Shown here: in pieces, positions 14,001 to 27,700 of the stretch
Numbering within the stretch: position 1 is the first letter of the stretch
Layout of the letters: each line of letters starts with the position of its first letter
Source: Mansonella perstans
Lineage: Eukaryota > Nematoda > Chromadorea > Rhabditida > Onchocercidae
Assembly: GCA_037074765.1 (NCBI GenBank)
Contig: JBAMDO010000578.1
Span: forward strand, 124,001 to 188,000
Reading direction: 5' to 3'
DNA: 64,000 nt
Program-made: the position numbers and the translations under genes
Notes under the pieces: generated by a model
Databases searched by the model: none
Told to the model about the DNA's origin: nothing
What the model saw: only the letters and a program-made list of their open reading frames with translations

Positions 14001-16519
14001 TGAATCATCTAAAATGATATTTTAAAATTTATTTGCAATAAATCGGACAAGATCAGAAGGAAAGCTTTTGCAGATGTCAGTGCCTGATGACAAAACCCAC
14101 TACATCCTTGTATCCATCACCTCATTCCATCTGTTCACATCCAGGCTCTAGCTGTTGTGCACAAAAGCATTTCGATGATACGATGTCCATTTTATATGGA
14201 GTTAGTTTTTTTATTCTTATATTTGCGGATGGCGCAGATGGAATAATCTTTTTCCATGCAAGACTGATTCAGACTTGGCTGATTTTAAAACATAACAGTC
14301 TACTTTCAGGAAGTGCAATTACTTATGAAGAATGCGGAAAATCTTTATAAAATCGGGTCAGAAAGTGAAGCAACCAGTAAACCTGTTGTCCCTGCTAATG
14401 AATGTAAAGGTCAGCTTTTGAACAGAACTTTCTTATGCAAAACTTGAAGTACTGCTGGTTTTTGGTGAATCTCGGGAACCGTGCAGTTTATTAACAACAC
14501 TATGTGCATTTTTTGATAGCCCTCAGACATATGTGAAAAATATTGTATATGCAGCTATATGAGCTGTAGCTGGAGGAAGTAATGTGGTGAACCCAATTTG
14601 AGCCAGCAATAACGTTAAACGTTAATGCCATATAGAGCCGTAATATACAAAGCGCTGCAGTAACTATCATTTAATGAATAAAAAGTTAATCTTATTATGA
14701 AAGATAATTCTTCCATATTTTGAAGTCAATATGATTCACTTTGTTTTTTTGCAAATAATGGTTGTTTAGATTGAAAGCGACGAAATTATTCGGGCATGAT
14801 TGCATTAGTACGGAATGCATTAAAATTAAAAAAAAATTCTAGATGATTTACCGGGAGAATTGAAAACACGTTCTCGTTCGCTGAGTAAATCTGATGAAGA
14901 AGCTCTCTTTAGTGAAAAACACAGGATGTTTGAAGATCTCGAAAAAAACTCTGTGCCTTTTGCTACTTATTTACCGGAAAATTTAGTGGAAATAACTAGA
15001 AGTTAGTTTAATTTCTGATTTTATTGGTTACTGTCCTGAACATTCTGAAATGCAATTTTTGAATCGTAAAGAGAAAATCAATTATGAAAGCATTTGCCAA
15101 GAATATCAAAGGTTCAAAGACGATCAGTTATTATCTTAATTCTTACTATCAACGATGCCAACTCAACAGCAAGTACGTTTTGACGACTAACTTCGTAGAA
15201 ATAAAAGTTTTTCGATTTCGGAAGGAGTACGATTGAAAAGCTGATACTTAAGAATGGGACCTGTGATCCTATACGGGAAAATATCAATACTATAAATGCA
15301 AAACAAGTGAAGTGACGGAAGTTTCATCTTCATTCTAGCACGATTTGATATTTTTAAACGGTTTATGAATGCTATTTCAGAGATTGATTCCTACTTTTAT
15401 CACCACTGCAAAAACTGCATGCACAGGAAAATAAAAGATGAGGCAGAAATAGCATAATTTACTTCTTTCATCAAGTTCAAAGAGAGGTGGAGAAAATCCG
15501 GTATTTTTATCAGGCATTATTATAAAACTTTTTTGAATGAGTTTTGTTGCAGCAATGGAATGCAGTGTTTCTTATGATCCTGTGTTGGAATCAGAAGATG
15601 ATGATGAACCGGCAAGCGTTGTCTCATGGATCGAATCACCACATGCTACTGAAAAGTAAGTTTCTACGCACTGATCGTGGTGTTTTTTATGTTCTTTTGT
15701 TCTTCCAACATCGCTAAATTTATTTGATGTTAACTGGATTAATTTTTTGAAGCCTTTTTACAGTGTCTTTTCAAAATTAAAATTGTTGTTTAAGGATTCG
15801 TGGATCAAATTCCTGTCATAACATTCACCATCGACGACGCTCATCACAGGTAGCAGAACAGGTATGGCGATTACGGCAAAAACAAGCAGGGGATCATAAG
15901 GATAATGAAAACACTATTGATAAGGTATCAGATTACTCCATTTGCTAAGTACTTTAGTTTTTCTCCTCATCTTAAATAGCAAAAGTAGAATTTAAAGGTT
16001 AAAGTTCAGCTTCGAGCAATTCATTAGTCATGATAGATGTGTCACAGACTGAATATATTTCTATAAGCCTGAAAAAACGTTTGCGAATTCCACTTAAGGG
16101 CGGAAAGCTTTTCTCAAAATTGAATAGAAAATCATTGAAATTTTGCAGAAATTAAGTATGTCCTCGATTGCAAAAACGGAAATGGTACCTAAAGCCTCTA
16201 AAGATACAGCAGTGAGGATATCGAAGCAATCGCAGTCAGTGGTGCCAAAGCGTAATATCGATGAAATCGATCATCGATATTGTGTTGCCAGGTTTTCCAC
16301 ATTTCGCTTTCGTAATGGACTATCGATTGGTAATAGAGTTTCTGATGAAGTTGCCGTAATTTTTGCTTAAATTTCAGACAGCGTACTCCACTTACGATTG
16401 AGCAATGTGCAGAGCTTGATGAAGAAATGGGTTCGAATTTGAATGCCGTAAAAAAAATGATTAAGCAACTGGAAAAGCCTAGACCATTAATTGCATCATC
16501 GCATCAAAATGCTGTTTAA
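8059..16519 (+). CDS. Rho guanine-nucleotide exchange factor, PLEKHG-like (DH-PH); 5' end incomplete
   Basis: Exons: 8059-8311, 8600-8733, 8910-9045, 9911-10060, 10668-10738, 10958-11108, 11419-11754, 11969-12064, 12200-12353, 12510-12629, 13033-13163, 13439-13618, 13781-13851, 14074-14200, 14310-14409, 14843-15001, 15553-15655, 15795-15924, 16149-16291, 16378-16519 (TAA). All junctions are GT-AG and phases agree, giving 961 residues from the first full codon at 8,060. Residues 1-150 are Ser/Thr-rich with a run of eight Thr. The DH domain is about 151-335: it opens with [16 protein letters not shown] and contains [19 protein letters not shown], the conserved helix that contacts the GTPase. 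The PH domain is about 350-465 ([20 protein letters not shown], and a Trp in KRHWMKEL). The PH-distal stretch [11 protein letters not shown] resembles human PLEKHG1-3. The basic, Ser-rich C-terminus has no domain I know. The family activates Rho GTPases at membranes and the actin cytoskeleton by GDP release; the exact GTPase cannot be read here. The first exon starts in mid-codon, so there is an upstream exon, or a spliced-leader site with ATG at 8,138 (935 residues). Confidence 0.93.
10174..10560. repeat. Possible dispersed repeat inside RhoGEF intron 4
   Basis: This part of the 607-bp intron between the exons ending 10,060 and starting 10,668 is visibly richer in G and C and in mixed sequence than the flanking intron. 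It has no open frame that fits the gene. The composition break suggests an inserted, non-coding repeat, but no terminal repeats or target duplication were seen and no second copy was found in the window. Confidence 0.3.
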
Positions 16520-16749
16520 TTTTTAATCATCATATTTATTGCAGTATGAAGTTCTATTTTGTTAATATATTTGTTGAAGAAGGATCAATAACTCAAGTTA
16601 CTTTGAAGTAATACTTTATTTTGATATATCGATTAAATTGTACCTATGCGATAGGCACCTTTTTCCAAGATTTCATAAATTTCATTCTATACAAGCAGGA
16701 ATAGTTTAATTGATATTTATTTTATTGTTATACTTATTAAAGCGATGTG

Positions 16750-16755
16750 AATAAA
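16750..16755 (+). terminator. Polyadenylation signal AATAAA of the RhoGEF gene
   Basis: Canonical AATAAA 231 bp after the TAA stop, the first clean match downstream. It implies a 3' UTR of about 250 bases. Confidence 0.55.
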
Positions 16756-19700
16756 CATACGTTCCAACTAAATTTATTCTGAAAAATTGGAATTTTTTTG
16801 TGCAAATCATTATGGTTGAATTTTTGCAATATTCTTCTTTGTCGATGAAATTATAGATGGTTCGTAAGTTTTTTACAGTTTTTTTTTTTTTTTTAGGAAA
16901 TTTTGGTCACGCTTTTCTTATCCATTGTATATTTCATCCATATTTTCATGGCTGTCTGATTAGATCTATTTGATTACTGATGAATACTTCTTTCCGGAAT
17001 AATTTAATTCATTTATTTATTTGTTATGTTCTATGTATTTTTCTCACTATTCAAAACTGTTACAAACCTAAGTGTAATTAGGAAGAAATCCAGGTGAAAT
17101 CCGAGTTGTTGAGATTTGTACACATAGTTCCAAAATTTCATTAAGAGGAAATTGGAAGTTACTTTTTTAGCCTCTCAGAAATCCTCAGAATTAGCTTCTT
17201 AATGATTTTTCAAAAACTCACAATGTTTGCAGTTTATACTGCATATATGTTTCCTGACGATTAATTTGTAAATGTCTATCATTGATTTTAACAAAAATTA
17301 TGCATGTTTCTGTAAGTCTTCCATATATCTCTTTTAAGGAACGAAAGTTGACTACAATTTCACTGAGAGAACTATTTTATTTCGCACAAATGATTTGTAC
17401 AAATGCACATCTAAAATTCATACTTTTATTTTCGCAATATAAAGAAAATATATTGAAAATACATTTAAACTAGGTTTCTTATGTCCAGCATAGACTGCTA
17501 AATTGCGAATATGCCAATATTTCTGTCACAATCCTCTCTCAGTCTTAAGTTAATCATTACTTTTTCGTGATGGAACTGAAGTGCCTTATTCGATATCCTT
17601 ATTATCCTGATAGCTTTCAGTTTTTTGCGTTCAATAAACAAATGCGTCGAAAAGTATAGTTTAATTATGTTTACTAAATATCATTATCCCATAATTTTCA
17701 CGTATTATTTACACACATTAATATAAAAGAAATAATTCCTAGCATCATGCAAATAAAAAATGAATGAAATATTATTTATCATTAGATAAAAATGAAACAA
17801 ATATTGGGATTTCATAAATTCATCCTACTTTTTATCACTCAAACTAAAGTCGAAATTTTTTAAATTTATGGCTCTACTTTGACGTTAGAAATTGCAAAGT
17901 TGGACTAAGACTAGGTTATAAAACAATGATATATTCGTTGTTACACATTCGCGTCAATAAACAAATTCATTTTTACAACAAATACACATGTTGCTGACCA
18001 AGGGTTGTAATGGCTATTGACTGAATAGCTGGGAACACAAATGTAAATAAACATAAATCGTTAAGCATTACAAATATTCTGGATAGCACATTAGTCTCAT
18101 TTTCAAGACAGCGATCAGTTAGAATAGGAGTGATAAAATAGAAAAAATTTGTTATTTTGTAATTGTTGCGCTAAAAAGTTGCAGAATTCCTGAATATATG
18201 TCAAGGAAATGAAAGATAGAGAGAAAAAGATAACAACCAAAAGATTATCCATTTTGTATTTAACACCTTTTACTATCAACATTTTGAACGCAACTTTCGC
18301 GCATCAGTTTTTTTTTTTCCTTTTTTGTTTCATTCAACGAATCGAAAAGAAGGCATAATTGGTATGAATGAATTGAAAAATTAGTGATGTATTAAAATAT
18401 TTCAAAGGCGCCTGATAAGAAATTATCCCTGTATTTTGTTTAAAAAAAAGAGCGTAAATGACATTAAATGAACTTTGCACTTTTCAAAGCAAGTTCATTT
18501 TCTTCGTAAAATTTGAAATGATGATAAGGAGCAAATTGGATTTACTTTATCTTTTTGATTATAGAGCAAAAATGCTTTTTTCATCACCAATATGTTTACT
18601 TTCATCTCTTTTAACTTTTTTTGACGCAAAAGAGTTGACAAATCATACAAAAATTTTACTTTCGAAAATTTTTTAAATGTATAAAGAGTTTTGAAATTCA
18701 TTTTCGTATGTCCACTTCTGTCACTTTTATCTTTTACCGCTTGGATATTTTTACAATTTAAGTCCGAAATTTTTTTTATGAAGCAAATGATAATGAAACA
18801 ATGTTAGAAAAATTAATTGATCAAATTTAATTACCCGAAGAGCAAAATTAACTGATTAATTGTACTTTTTCAACGCACTAATTACAGCTATCAAATATTT
18901 TTTTGAAAATTTTATGAAGAATATTTTGTTGTGGAAAAACTGCAGAGGAAGAGTACAAGTAATGAATGGATTATGGAAATCGCCGCTATTATTTTTAACT
19001 TTTTATTTCATTATAACACAATTAAACATTCTTTACCTCATTTATAGGCCAAGGTTCTTCTTGGTACTGTTTTCTAGGGCAATATTTGAAAGCATTTTTT
19101 CGCGATGAAGAAAATACAAAATTTAATAATCGTTCATTTCTTTGCAAATGTACAAGTTATTCCGACACATTTAAGTAATTTTTAGTATTGTAACTCATGC
19201 ATTCTTCGAAAGAAAAAAAGAAATGAACAGTTTTTGAATAAAAATGGAATTTGATGAAATGGCTTTCGAATTGTTCCTCCACTTTTTATGTTTATTTTAG
19301 AAACTAACCGATATATTTTGATTTGTATTTTGATTTGATGACAGTTGAAAAGTTTTATTCTCAAAAATACTCCGACCGCATTATCGAAAACTCTTTCATA
19401 CATAAAAGTTTATTTATCTTTGCTAATAATTTTTCAACATTCATTTACTTATCTATTTTGCAAAATTCTTGATAGCTATTTAAATATGAAACAGATAAAA
19501 GGCCGGATATCCCGCAAATCGAAATTTACACATCAGGGAATTCTGATTGTGCATGACAATTCTATAATATAGCTGCAGTAGTAATATTGCAACTATTCTG
19601 ATATATATGTGTATTTGAAAAGGAAAACTTGAATTCATACCAATCTTAAATTACTAAAATAGTTATAGATAGAGAAACAGGCGATGCTTAGATGGACAGA

Positions 19701-20390
19701 ACGAAATGTCCGCAAATAAATAAAATATAAGGGCAATTGGAAGATGGCAAATGTCCATAAACAAGTAATAAGGGACAACTAACAAAAAGTTGATGATATA
19801 CTTTGCATTGCAGTAGTGCATTTAAAATGAAGAACAGTATTTTGAAAGTCTGGAGTCGATGATTGCAAATTTTTTTCAGTAGAAGTGGAAGAAGATCATT
19901 GAAATGGAGGTATTGTTTCTAGAAATAAATTTATTCGAAGCTGTTATTCGATTTTTGCGCCTCCGTTGTAATGCAATGGCATTTAATGCATCATTTGCAT
20001 GTGTCGTCTTTAAATTCACTTTTTTTAGTTTCAAGAGTACATTTTTATCTTTTTATAACATTTCAAAAACTAATGGCCTATCTTAACATACCTTTTTTTG
20101 GCAAGATTATTTGGCTTGTTGATCAAAAAAGAATTAATTACGAAGGAAATGAAATTAATCGGCAAATCAATCATCAATTTTACTACCTTTTTTGCAATCT
20201 TAATGATTTCTTCCATCTATTACCTATCGTGTAAATACAAGAGGCTGATATTCTAAGTTTGTCAAATGTAAAAAGTAAGAAAAAATTACAGAAAAGAAAA
20301 ATAATATTGTAATATTATTCTGTGCACAAACAAATATACATTCACTAACTTAGTTATTGATCGCTCATTTATGTAATCACTTTTTAAAGC

Positions 20391-20453
20391 CAGTTCTGAA
20401 AAATCCCACCCAGTCGATAAGGCTAGTCCTGAAAAGTCCCACCCAGTCGAACC
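20391..20453. repeat. Two-copy 32-bp tandem duplication
   Basis: The core CCCACCCAGTCGA occurs in two adjacent copies starting at 20,391 and 20,423, with a few substitutions. It is GC-rich against an AT-rich background. Confidence 0.75.
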
Positions 20454-20553
20454 TTGAATCAATGAATGACAGCTCTAGGCTATTTGTTTGGTTAGCCACA
20501 GGAGATACCGTTTTCCTAAATATTCATTACCACTCTTTACTATATTGAAAAAA

Positions 20554-20600
20554 GTTACCATCGATTCAGTTACCATCGATTAAAGTTAGCATCGATTCAA
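20554..20600. repeat. Three short copies of GTTACCATCGATT
   Basis: Copies start at 20,554, 20,569 and 20,585; the third reads GTTAGC. Each contains ATCGAT. It could be a cluster of protein-binding sites or a simple slippage product. Confidence 0.7.
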
Positions 20601-23600
20601 TTTCAACTAATCAAGAAAACATCATGAAAATTATACGAGCTGTTAGATAATACTAATTCATTTTCACCATTAATTAAATCCAATGATCAGAATTTGACTT
20701 TAATTGACATTTCATCCTGAGAAAATTCAAGGTCAAGAAATTATCAGTTACCAGTGCTGCGTCTGAAATCTGTGTCAAAATAAAGTTACTGTATGACCAC
20801 TCTGCATTTGTTCATTTGTCATTAAATGAAGCAGTCGAAAGCTTCATTATAACTATGACTTGGAACTGGCAAAACTGAGCATTTCACCGGATTGTACATT
20901 TTAATTGAGAAACGCAAACGATCAATCAAATAATGATAGTATGTCCTCATGTAATAGAGGTCATATCATTATTAAACCATTCTCGAGGAAAATGTCTCAA
21001 TTAAACTTCCGGAATTTTTTCTCCGAGATTATCATTGCCATTATTTTGTGGCATAAAATGAAACTTCTGGAATTCTTCCTCCGAGAATGTTTTAATAAAA
21101 ATTTTACTGATCAATATTCAGTGGCTTTTTTTGCGCGTTTATGATGGCGTATTTGACAGAAAAGATTTTATTTTGTGTCACAAAATGATGGCAATAATAA
21201 CGTTGGTAGTCAGAAGTGCTTAGAAATGATGGATTTTTTTCATTGAAATTAGCTTATCAATCTTTCCATTCAGATCCTTGTTGAATTTTGCTGTAAAATA
21301 TCAAGTTCTCTTAAGTTTTCGAATTTAAAATTGTTGTATTATGAAAACCTTCTCATATCAAGTGGTGTGTTTCCATAAAGAAACATTTTTGACTTCATGG
21401 ACTGAAAAAATTATTCCGTAACGGATAAATCAATAAACCGATAAAGAAGGTACAATTGTAGCACGATAGGATTATTTTTGCTGCTTGTCATTAATTTATA
21501 AATAAATGTAGCTTAATTTTGCCAAAATACCAAAAACCTTCAAATTGATTACTTTTTTAGGTTAGTTCATGCATAAATGCAAAAGGTTGCTTGAGATTCG
21601 AAATGTTTTTATTGCACTGATCCAAGTTATTTCCTCTTGATTTTGATTTTGCTGACAAATTGATTCTACTACAGATGTTTAAAGTTCAATTTTTTTTCCA
21701 CATATCAAAAGTTCCTGAATTGATAAGAACCACAGATTTTTTTTTTGATAAGCACTGCTACTCTTACTTCTTTATTTATGTTTGACATTAGAAGTAAAGA
21801 TGTTTTTTGATTGATATATGTAATTATGCTCTTACAGTTTTCTACCAGTTATAGAAAGTTGCTCTCGCGTCGAAGATCTTTATTTACTAGAAACTAGCCC
21901 AGGACTTGTTATAAAGATCCTAAAGATCACATAGCCTATATTCCAAAAAGGGAAGAGCAAAGAAATCCTATCATGCAAATGCCTTCGTTTTTATTTCAGT
22001 GAGCTAACTCTTTCATCCTTTTTGCACTAATTTTTTACTGGATGTTTTGGGTTCCAATGCGATTGGACAAATTTTTACCTAATTAATGCAACTAAAAATG
22101 GAGATTAGCTTGAATTTTTCATCTTCATAAAAACAATATATTAGCTAATTAATCAGTCCTAATACAACGGAATTGGTAAATTTTGAAGATTGGCTGATCT
22201 ACAGGGCGGAAATAAATCTAACGATTAGCTGATTTGCGGGGAGGAAATGAATCAACGAAATAGCTGTTCGCCAATGCCTATTAGATGAAGGAATTCTCTT
22301 CTTTCTCTTTCCCAAACTGTTTTATATTTCTTTGCATTTTTTTAGAGAATTGAAGGCGAAAGTTCGTCGAAAATTCAGTTCGTTTCAAAAATCATCGAAC
22401 TGGAAGGTCGAAGGTCGCTACTTCCTAGAAATAATTTTAACTTTACATTACTACTACTAATTATATGTGCAAATGTGGTAATCAACACTGATTACGCTTC
22501 CTCTAAGTTTTATTACTTGAAATAAATTTGTCGAATTTTTGCAAAAAATTTTTATATCGTTCAAGTAAAGTTAAATTTTAACAAATTTTCATTTAGAAAT
22601 AAGTTGCGTTGGCCTTAGCTTTTATTGCAAATGTCATTGATAGGTGCTAATTGTTACAAAATATATTTATCGGAATGAGAATGCCATTAGGAACGGGTCA
22701 CTTACTTCGTCTAAGCGGTTGTTATAAACTTTCCGTTGATTTTACCTGATAATACTTTTCGTTCTTTTCGTTTATCTCGAAGTTCAATTAGATCATTCAC
22801 TCGTGTCGCATTTTGTATCACATATCGCTATGCATGCATACTTGCGGACAACCACATATTTGTACGTAAAGGAAAAAAACGACAAACAAATGGGTCTTTT
22901 TGACCTTGAAAAACGGAATTTCTTCCCGACAGAACGGTGACAATGACAGGCAGCTGGTGGTCATTTTTCGTCACAAAATTCTTATACACCTACATACACA
23001 ACACAGGTAGTTTCGCTTCCCATTGCGCCATCCTTCATCAATTCTTTTCAGAACTGCGTGAACAAACTTTTTTTGGGTCGTGCTGGTAAGTCTTTCAAAT
23101 CGTTAATTTGCATTATGAATTGAGCAGTCGTCATGTCCAGGTATCAACCTTTTTTGTTGACCTCTAGATGCCACTTTAATGATATCCACGTATTGAAAGG
23201 AAGGTCATCGTTCGGATTTTGTTGCTCTCGTTATATTTTTTTAAGTAGTTTTTATCACAATTTTAAAATGTGCTTCTTTTTCTCTAGTTCACTCCTCTTA
23301 AATATTAATTGGTAGCTCTGAATATTTGCGCATGAAGTGCAACGATATTTCCAAAATTTAATGTAATTCATTTATTACGCAAAAAAATATTAAATGCCAA
23401 ACTAATGGCATCGCTAATAAAAAAAAATAACGTTTCATAGCGCATTTGTCACGAAAGGAGTTTTTCCTTTTTTTTAAAAAAAAAGATGTCAAGGGTAATA
23501 AAGCATTACAAATTCAATAGTACGATTTCATTCCAATTAATTGAGATTATCCTTTCTGAAGTTTATATTACATTGCCAGTGAATCTGAAAGATATTTTAC

Positions 23601-24690
23601 TTTCATTTCGCATCTATAAATGCGTGACTTTTGTACGGCAAGAAATGCTAAAAGCTTGTCAGGCGCTAAAATTTATGCAATAAGTAGAAGTTCTATACAG
23701 AATAAATGCTTTAGATATCGCCTGTTATAATTATTATCAGTCTTACATTTTGAAATCTTACGTGAACCCAATTTTTACATTCATTCATTATTATTAATGA
23801 TAAAAGCACCTAGTTCAAACACTGTGATATATAATATTACTGTTAGTTATGATAGTTCAGTAATTATGCCAAAGTATATCAATTTAAACTTGCGTTTATT
23901 CTAGCTCTTCCCAACTTTTTCTTAACTATAATTGGACTTAGTATCATATGAAAATTCTTCTCCTTTCTATTGCCATTTCAAATTCAATTTTTGAATTCAT
24001 GCAAACAACATCAAAGTTAATTTTTTTTCTGACACCACTGTGATTGTTTTAGATAGCGAACACGCATCATCTAAATTCTTGCATAAAAAAATTTTGCGGA
24101 AGGTTAGATGCTGAAGAAAGTTTGCTGTAAGATTTTAATCATTGATCATTTCGACGTAATCATTTTGAGTTATGCTTTGAATTGTTATTAAAAATTTGTA
24201 TTTTAATAATAATTTTAATAATTGTGTTCTTTTGTGGTTGTGATGACATAAATTAATGTTATAGAGATATTTATTGCAAAAGATAGCAATGACTGGAAGT
24301 TTGCCATTGTAATAGCAAATTAAATATCCCAATCTAGTATAGCTGGTTCAATAATAATTCCCTAATTACTTTTTCTGACATTTTAACTGCAATATTTTTT
24401 AATAATAAATAGGAATGAAGTGTGCAAATTAATCTCCAATTTCAATGTGATATGAATTTTTTTAATGAAAATTCCTACTTTACTTTTTCCTTCACCATAA
24501 AAGGAATAGTACTGAATAAGTTATCTCGTCAAATGATAATTTAAGGCAGAATAGAATGATAATGTGCTAGAAGAATTCTAGTGAACATCTATTTTATTTG
24601 TGGTAAATACTATTGATTACATTTAGATTTAATTAATGTTTTAAAAATTGAATTTTAAAAATGACTGAAAATGTTTGTATGGATGGATAC

Positions 24691-24752
24691 TTATGTGTGT
24701 GTATGTTTGTGTATATCTGTGTGTGTGTGTATGTATGTGTATGTGTTCATGT
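24691..24752. repeat. GT-rich microsatellite
   Basis: Interrupted GTGT/GTAT run with a pure (GT) core near 24,719-24,731. Confidence 0.85.
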
Positions 24753-27700
24753 TTTGTGTTTTTTGAAGTTTTAAATTATGACGCATACTTCCAGACAGTA
24801 TTGAAGACGTAAACTTGTTATTTTCCTTATCAAGCTTTAATTCACTTCTCCCTCACCTGCTTGAATTTTTCTAGTCACTCATCACTCTCATTTTTAAAAA
24901 TTTAAAATTCTGCTGCCCTCAAAATGCACTTTCCGCTTTTAATCGCTGTCCAAACTAAAACTTTTCTGAACTTTTTTATGTGATGAAAATTTGCTAAAAT
25001 GATGCAGTTTAGTGTAAATTTATGTTGGATTATTTGCATTAAAACGACGTAGGAAATGACTATAATTGGTCTTTTAAAAAAAAGTGGAAAAAGCAGGAAA
25101 AATCAATAAACTGACCGGTTGCTTTAGTTATCATTTTTTCGGCACAAAATTCCAGTTTGGAATAATCAAAGGAAGTTTGTTTTTAATTTAGCCTCTCCTA
25201 AATCAGTTTTAATTTTAAATATCTTGAAAAATATTATTGTTGATATAACATTATTACATTTTTGCTCGATGTAAATCTAATTTTGTAACTTTTTGTTGTT
25301 TTAAATTTCGAATTCCCGTGATGCAGTTTTCTTCTCAAGAAAGTTTTTTCAAATATTTATTAAAGATTTTGAAAATATTTTTAATAATGCTACAACAAAT
25401 GAGTGTAAAATTACAAAAAATCACTCAATTTTTGCATTTATAGTTTGATTTGGTAAACATTACAGCAATGAATTGGTTGATTTTGAGAAATAATCACTAA
25501 ATCAACAATTGTGATGACAAGTTCGACCATAGTATAGGTGTTTTCATGAATATAATTGCCCAAATAGTGCAAGTTTTCGTTATTGTAAGTTACAGCAATC
25601 AAGTTTATGATTTCCTAGCATTCAAAAATGTCTAATCCTCAGCTATCTGTATCAATGACAAACTAATCGACATGTTTATTTTAGACAAATGTTTTCTGTA
25701 TTTTATTCATATGACAGTTAAGCACTTCGCATTACGCAGCACCATCTGATTATATTATTAGATTATTATCGTTGATATATCAGTTGAAAATTCCTTTAAA
25801 TTAGCAGATCAAATATGCCTCAAATTTGCACTAAATGAAATTAATCGGCAATACGCTAAGACTTCATTGTGATTATTTAATTATACCACGTAAGTTATTT
25901 TTAAGATGAATGACGTAATCCTGACGACAAATCAGATTAATTTCATTTAGTGAAATAAATGAAATCATTATGGCAATGTGGGCAGTGCTTCAGAGTAATT
26001 ATAATAATCCATTGTCAACGACTTCCATAAAAGTTCGCGAAAACAGTTACTCAATGAGCTTTTTTTTTTTGCATAAATTTCTGTCTTTTTTAATCAAAAC
26101 AAAAAATAAAGTTATATTATGGTACTAGGAGAAGTAAGAGATGAAGAGGAATGAGCTCAAATGTTTTCCAAAGTTGCTTGTAGTTTCTTAAGCTTCATCA
26201 ACAATCATAGTTTTAAGATTGCTTTATTACATTAGTAGTATATATATGGGAAATCGCGGTAGTAGTACTGCTCTCACATCGAAGAACATTGATCACTGCA
26301 GCATTGAACACTATGAAAATGAAACAGATATGAATAGGAAAGTGAAAATATCTCTGGTAAACATTTGCATATTTTGAAATGATCATTAGTAAATTATTAT
26401 TTGATAAACATAATAAGCAGTCAGACAGATGTTTATCTGTTTTGATTGGTAAGTTTGAGTTAACTTATTCGAAAAGATTAAGAAAGAATTAGATGAAAAA
26501 TGATATAACCTCTGTTTTATTTTGTCTAATTTTTCTTTCTCTTTTGTTCATCCTATGGAAAAAGAAAACAGATCACCTTCTTATTATTTCAATGCCAAAT
26601 TTTTACTGTTATTAATATTTTTGTCAGAGTTTGATAACATTACCGCTTATCACTAAAACTAAAAAGTTTTATTTATAAAGTGCACAATGATAAGCAGGTA
26701 GTTACTGCGTGACAACAACATCTATGACTATCAAGATTATGACAGCCATGATTACTGCTATCTTCACTATCAGGATAACAGTCTCTTTTCAGCCTGAAGA
26801 AAAACTATGTACTCAAGAAATATAATTTTCTTCATACTTTTGTATATTTTTTCACTATCACTTTTATCCATTTTTACCTGTACATTGTTATTACGTTGAT
26901 TTTACTCTCTCTTAACAAATTTTATTTGATTTTCCACAGTCTGGAAAATATAGGAACAGGAAAACTGAGCAAGACTAATTTGGATTTATTTGATAATAGG
27001 CCTGTAAAGTACTCTTTAGTACAAGTTTATAAGTTAGTATAAGTTTTTCTTTAGTATAAATTTAAAAAATCCGATTGTGGTTCATGAAGTCTGTTTATGA
27101 ATTCGATTATTAAATTTATGGGATTTCCAAATCAATGAGAATTACTTTCTTCCTTTTCTCACTTCCTAGTGTAAAAATATTTAAATTCAATATTAGAGGG
27201 CACTTATCTTGCCTCGCGTAAAAAGCGTCAATGAATTCATCTAATTTCGTAAGTCTTAAAAAAAGAGGTCAAAGAAAATTCATAAAAGTTCCAAAAAATT
27301 TCTAGTGAATAACATAGAAGGATGTTTGAAAGGGGAAAGAAAAATTCTCGGAATTGAAAAACTCGTTTTGCAATTTTGTCGACGATGCCTGTTGCCATTG
27401 TATTACCGATGTCTCATTCTGTATTAACGCTTCGTATCAATGAGTAAAATGCAGGTGAGAGGAACTGAAAGTGAAGAAGGAGTGGAGCATTAGAGAGGAA
27501 AAATGATAAGGCAAAATTCCGGAGGTGATTGTCAATGCCAATGTCACCATTAGTGGACAATTACGCCATCAGGCATAATGCATAAAAGTTAAAAAAGAAA
27601 AAAGAAAAAACTAAATTTTGTGTTTCGTTTCAAAAAAAATGCCAGCAAAAAATTTAAGCGCTTTTATCAATTTCTATTAAAAATAGAAAATTTCAAATGA

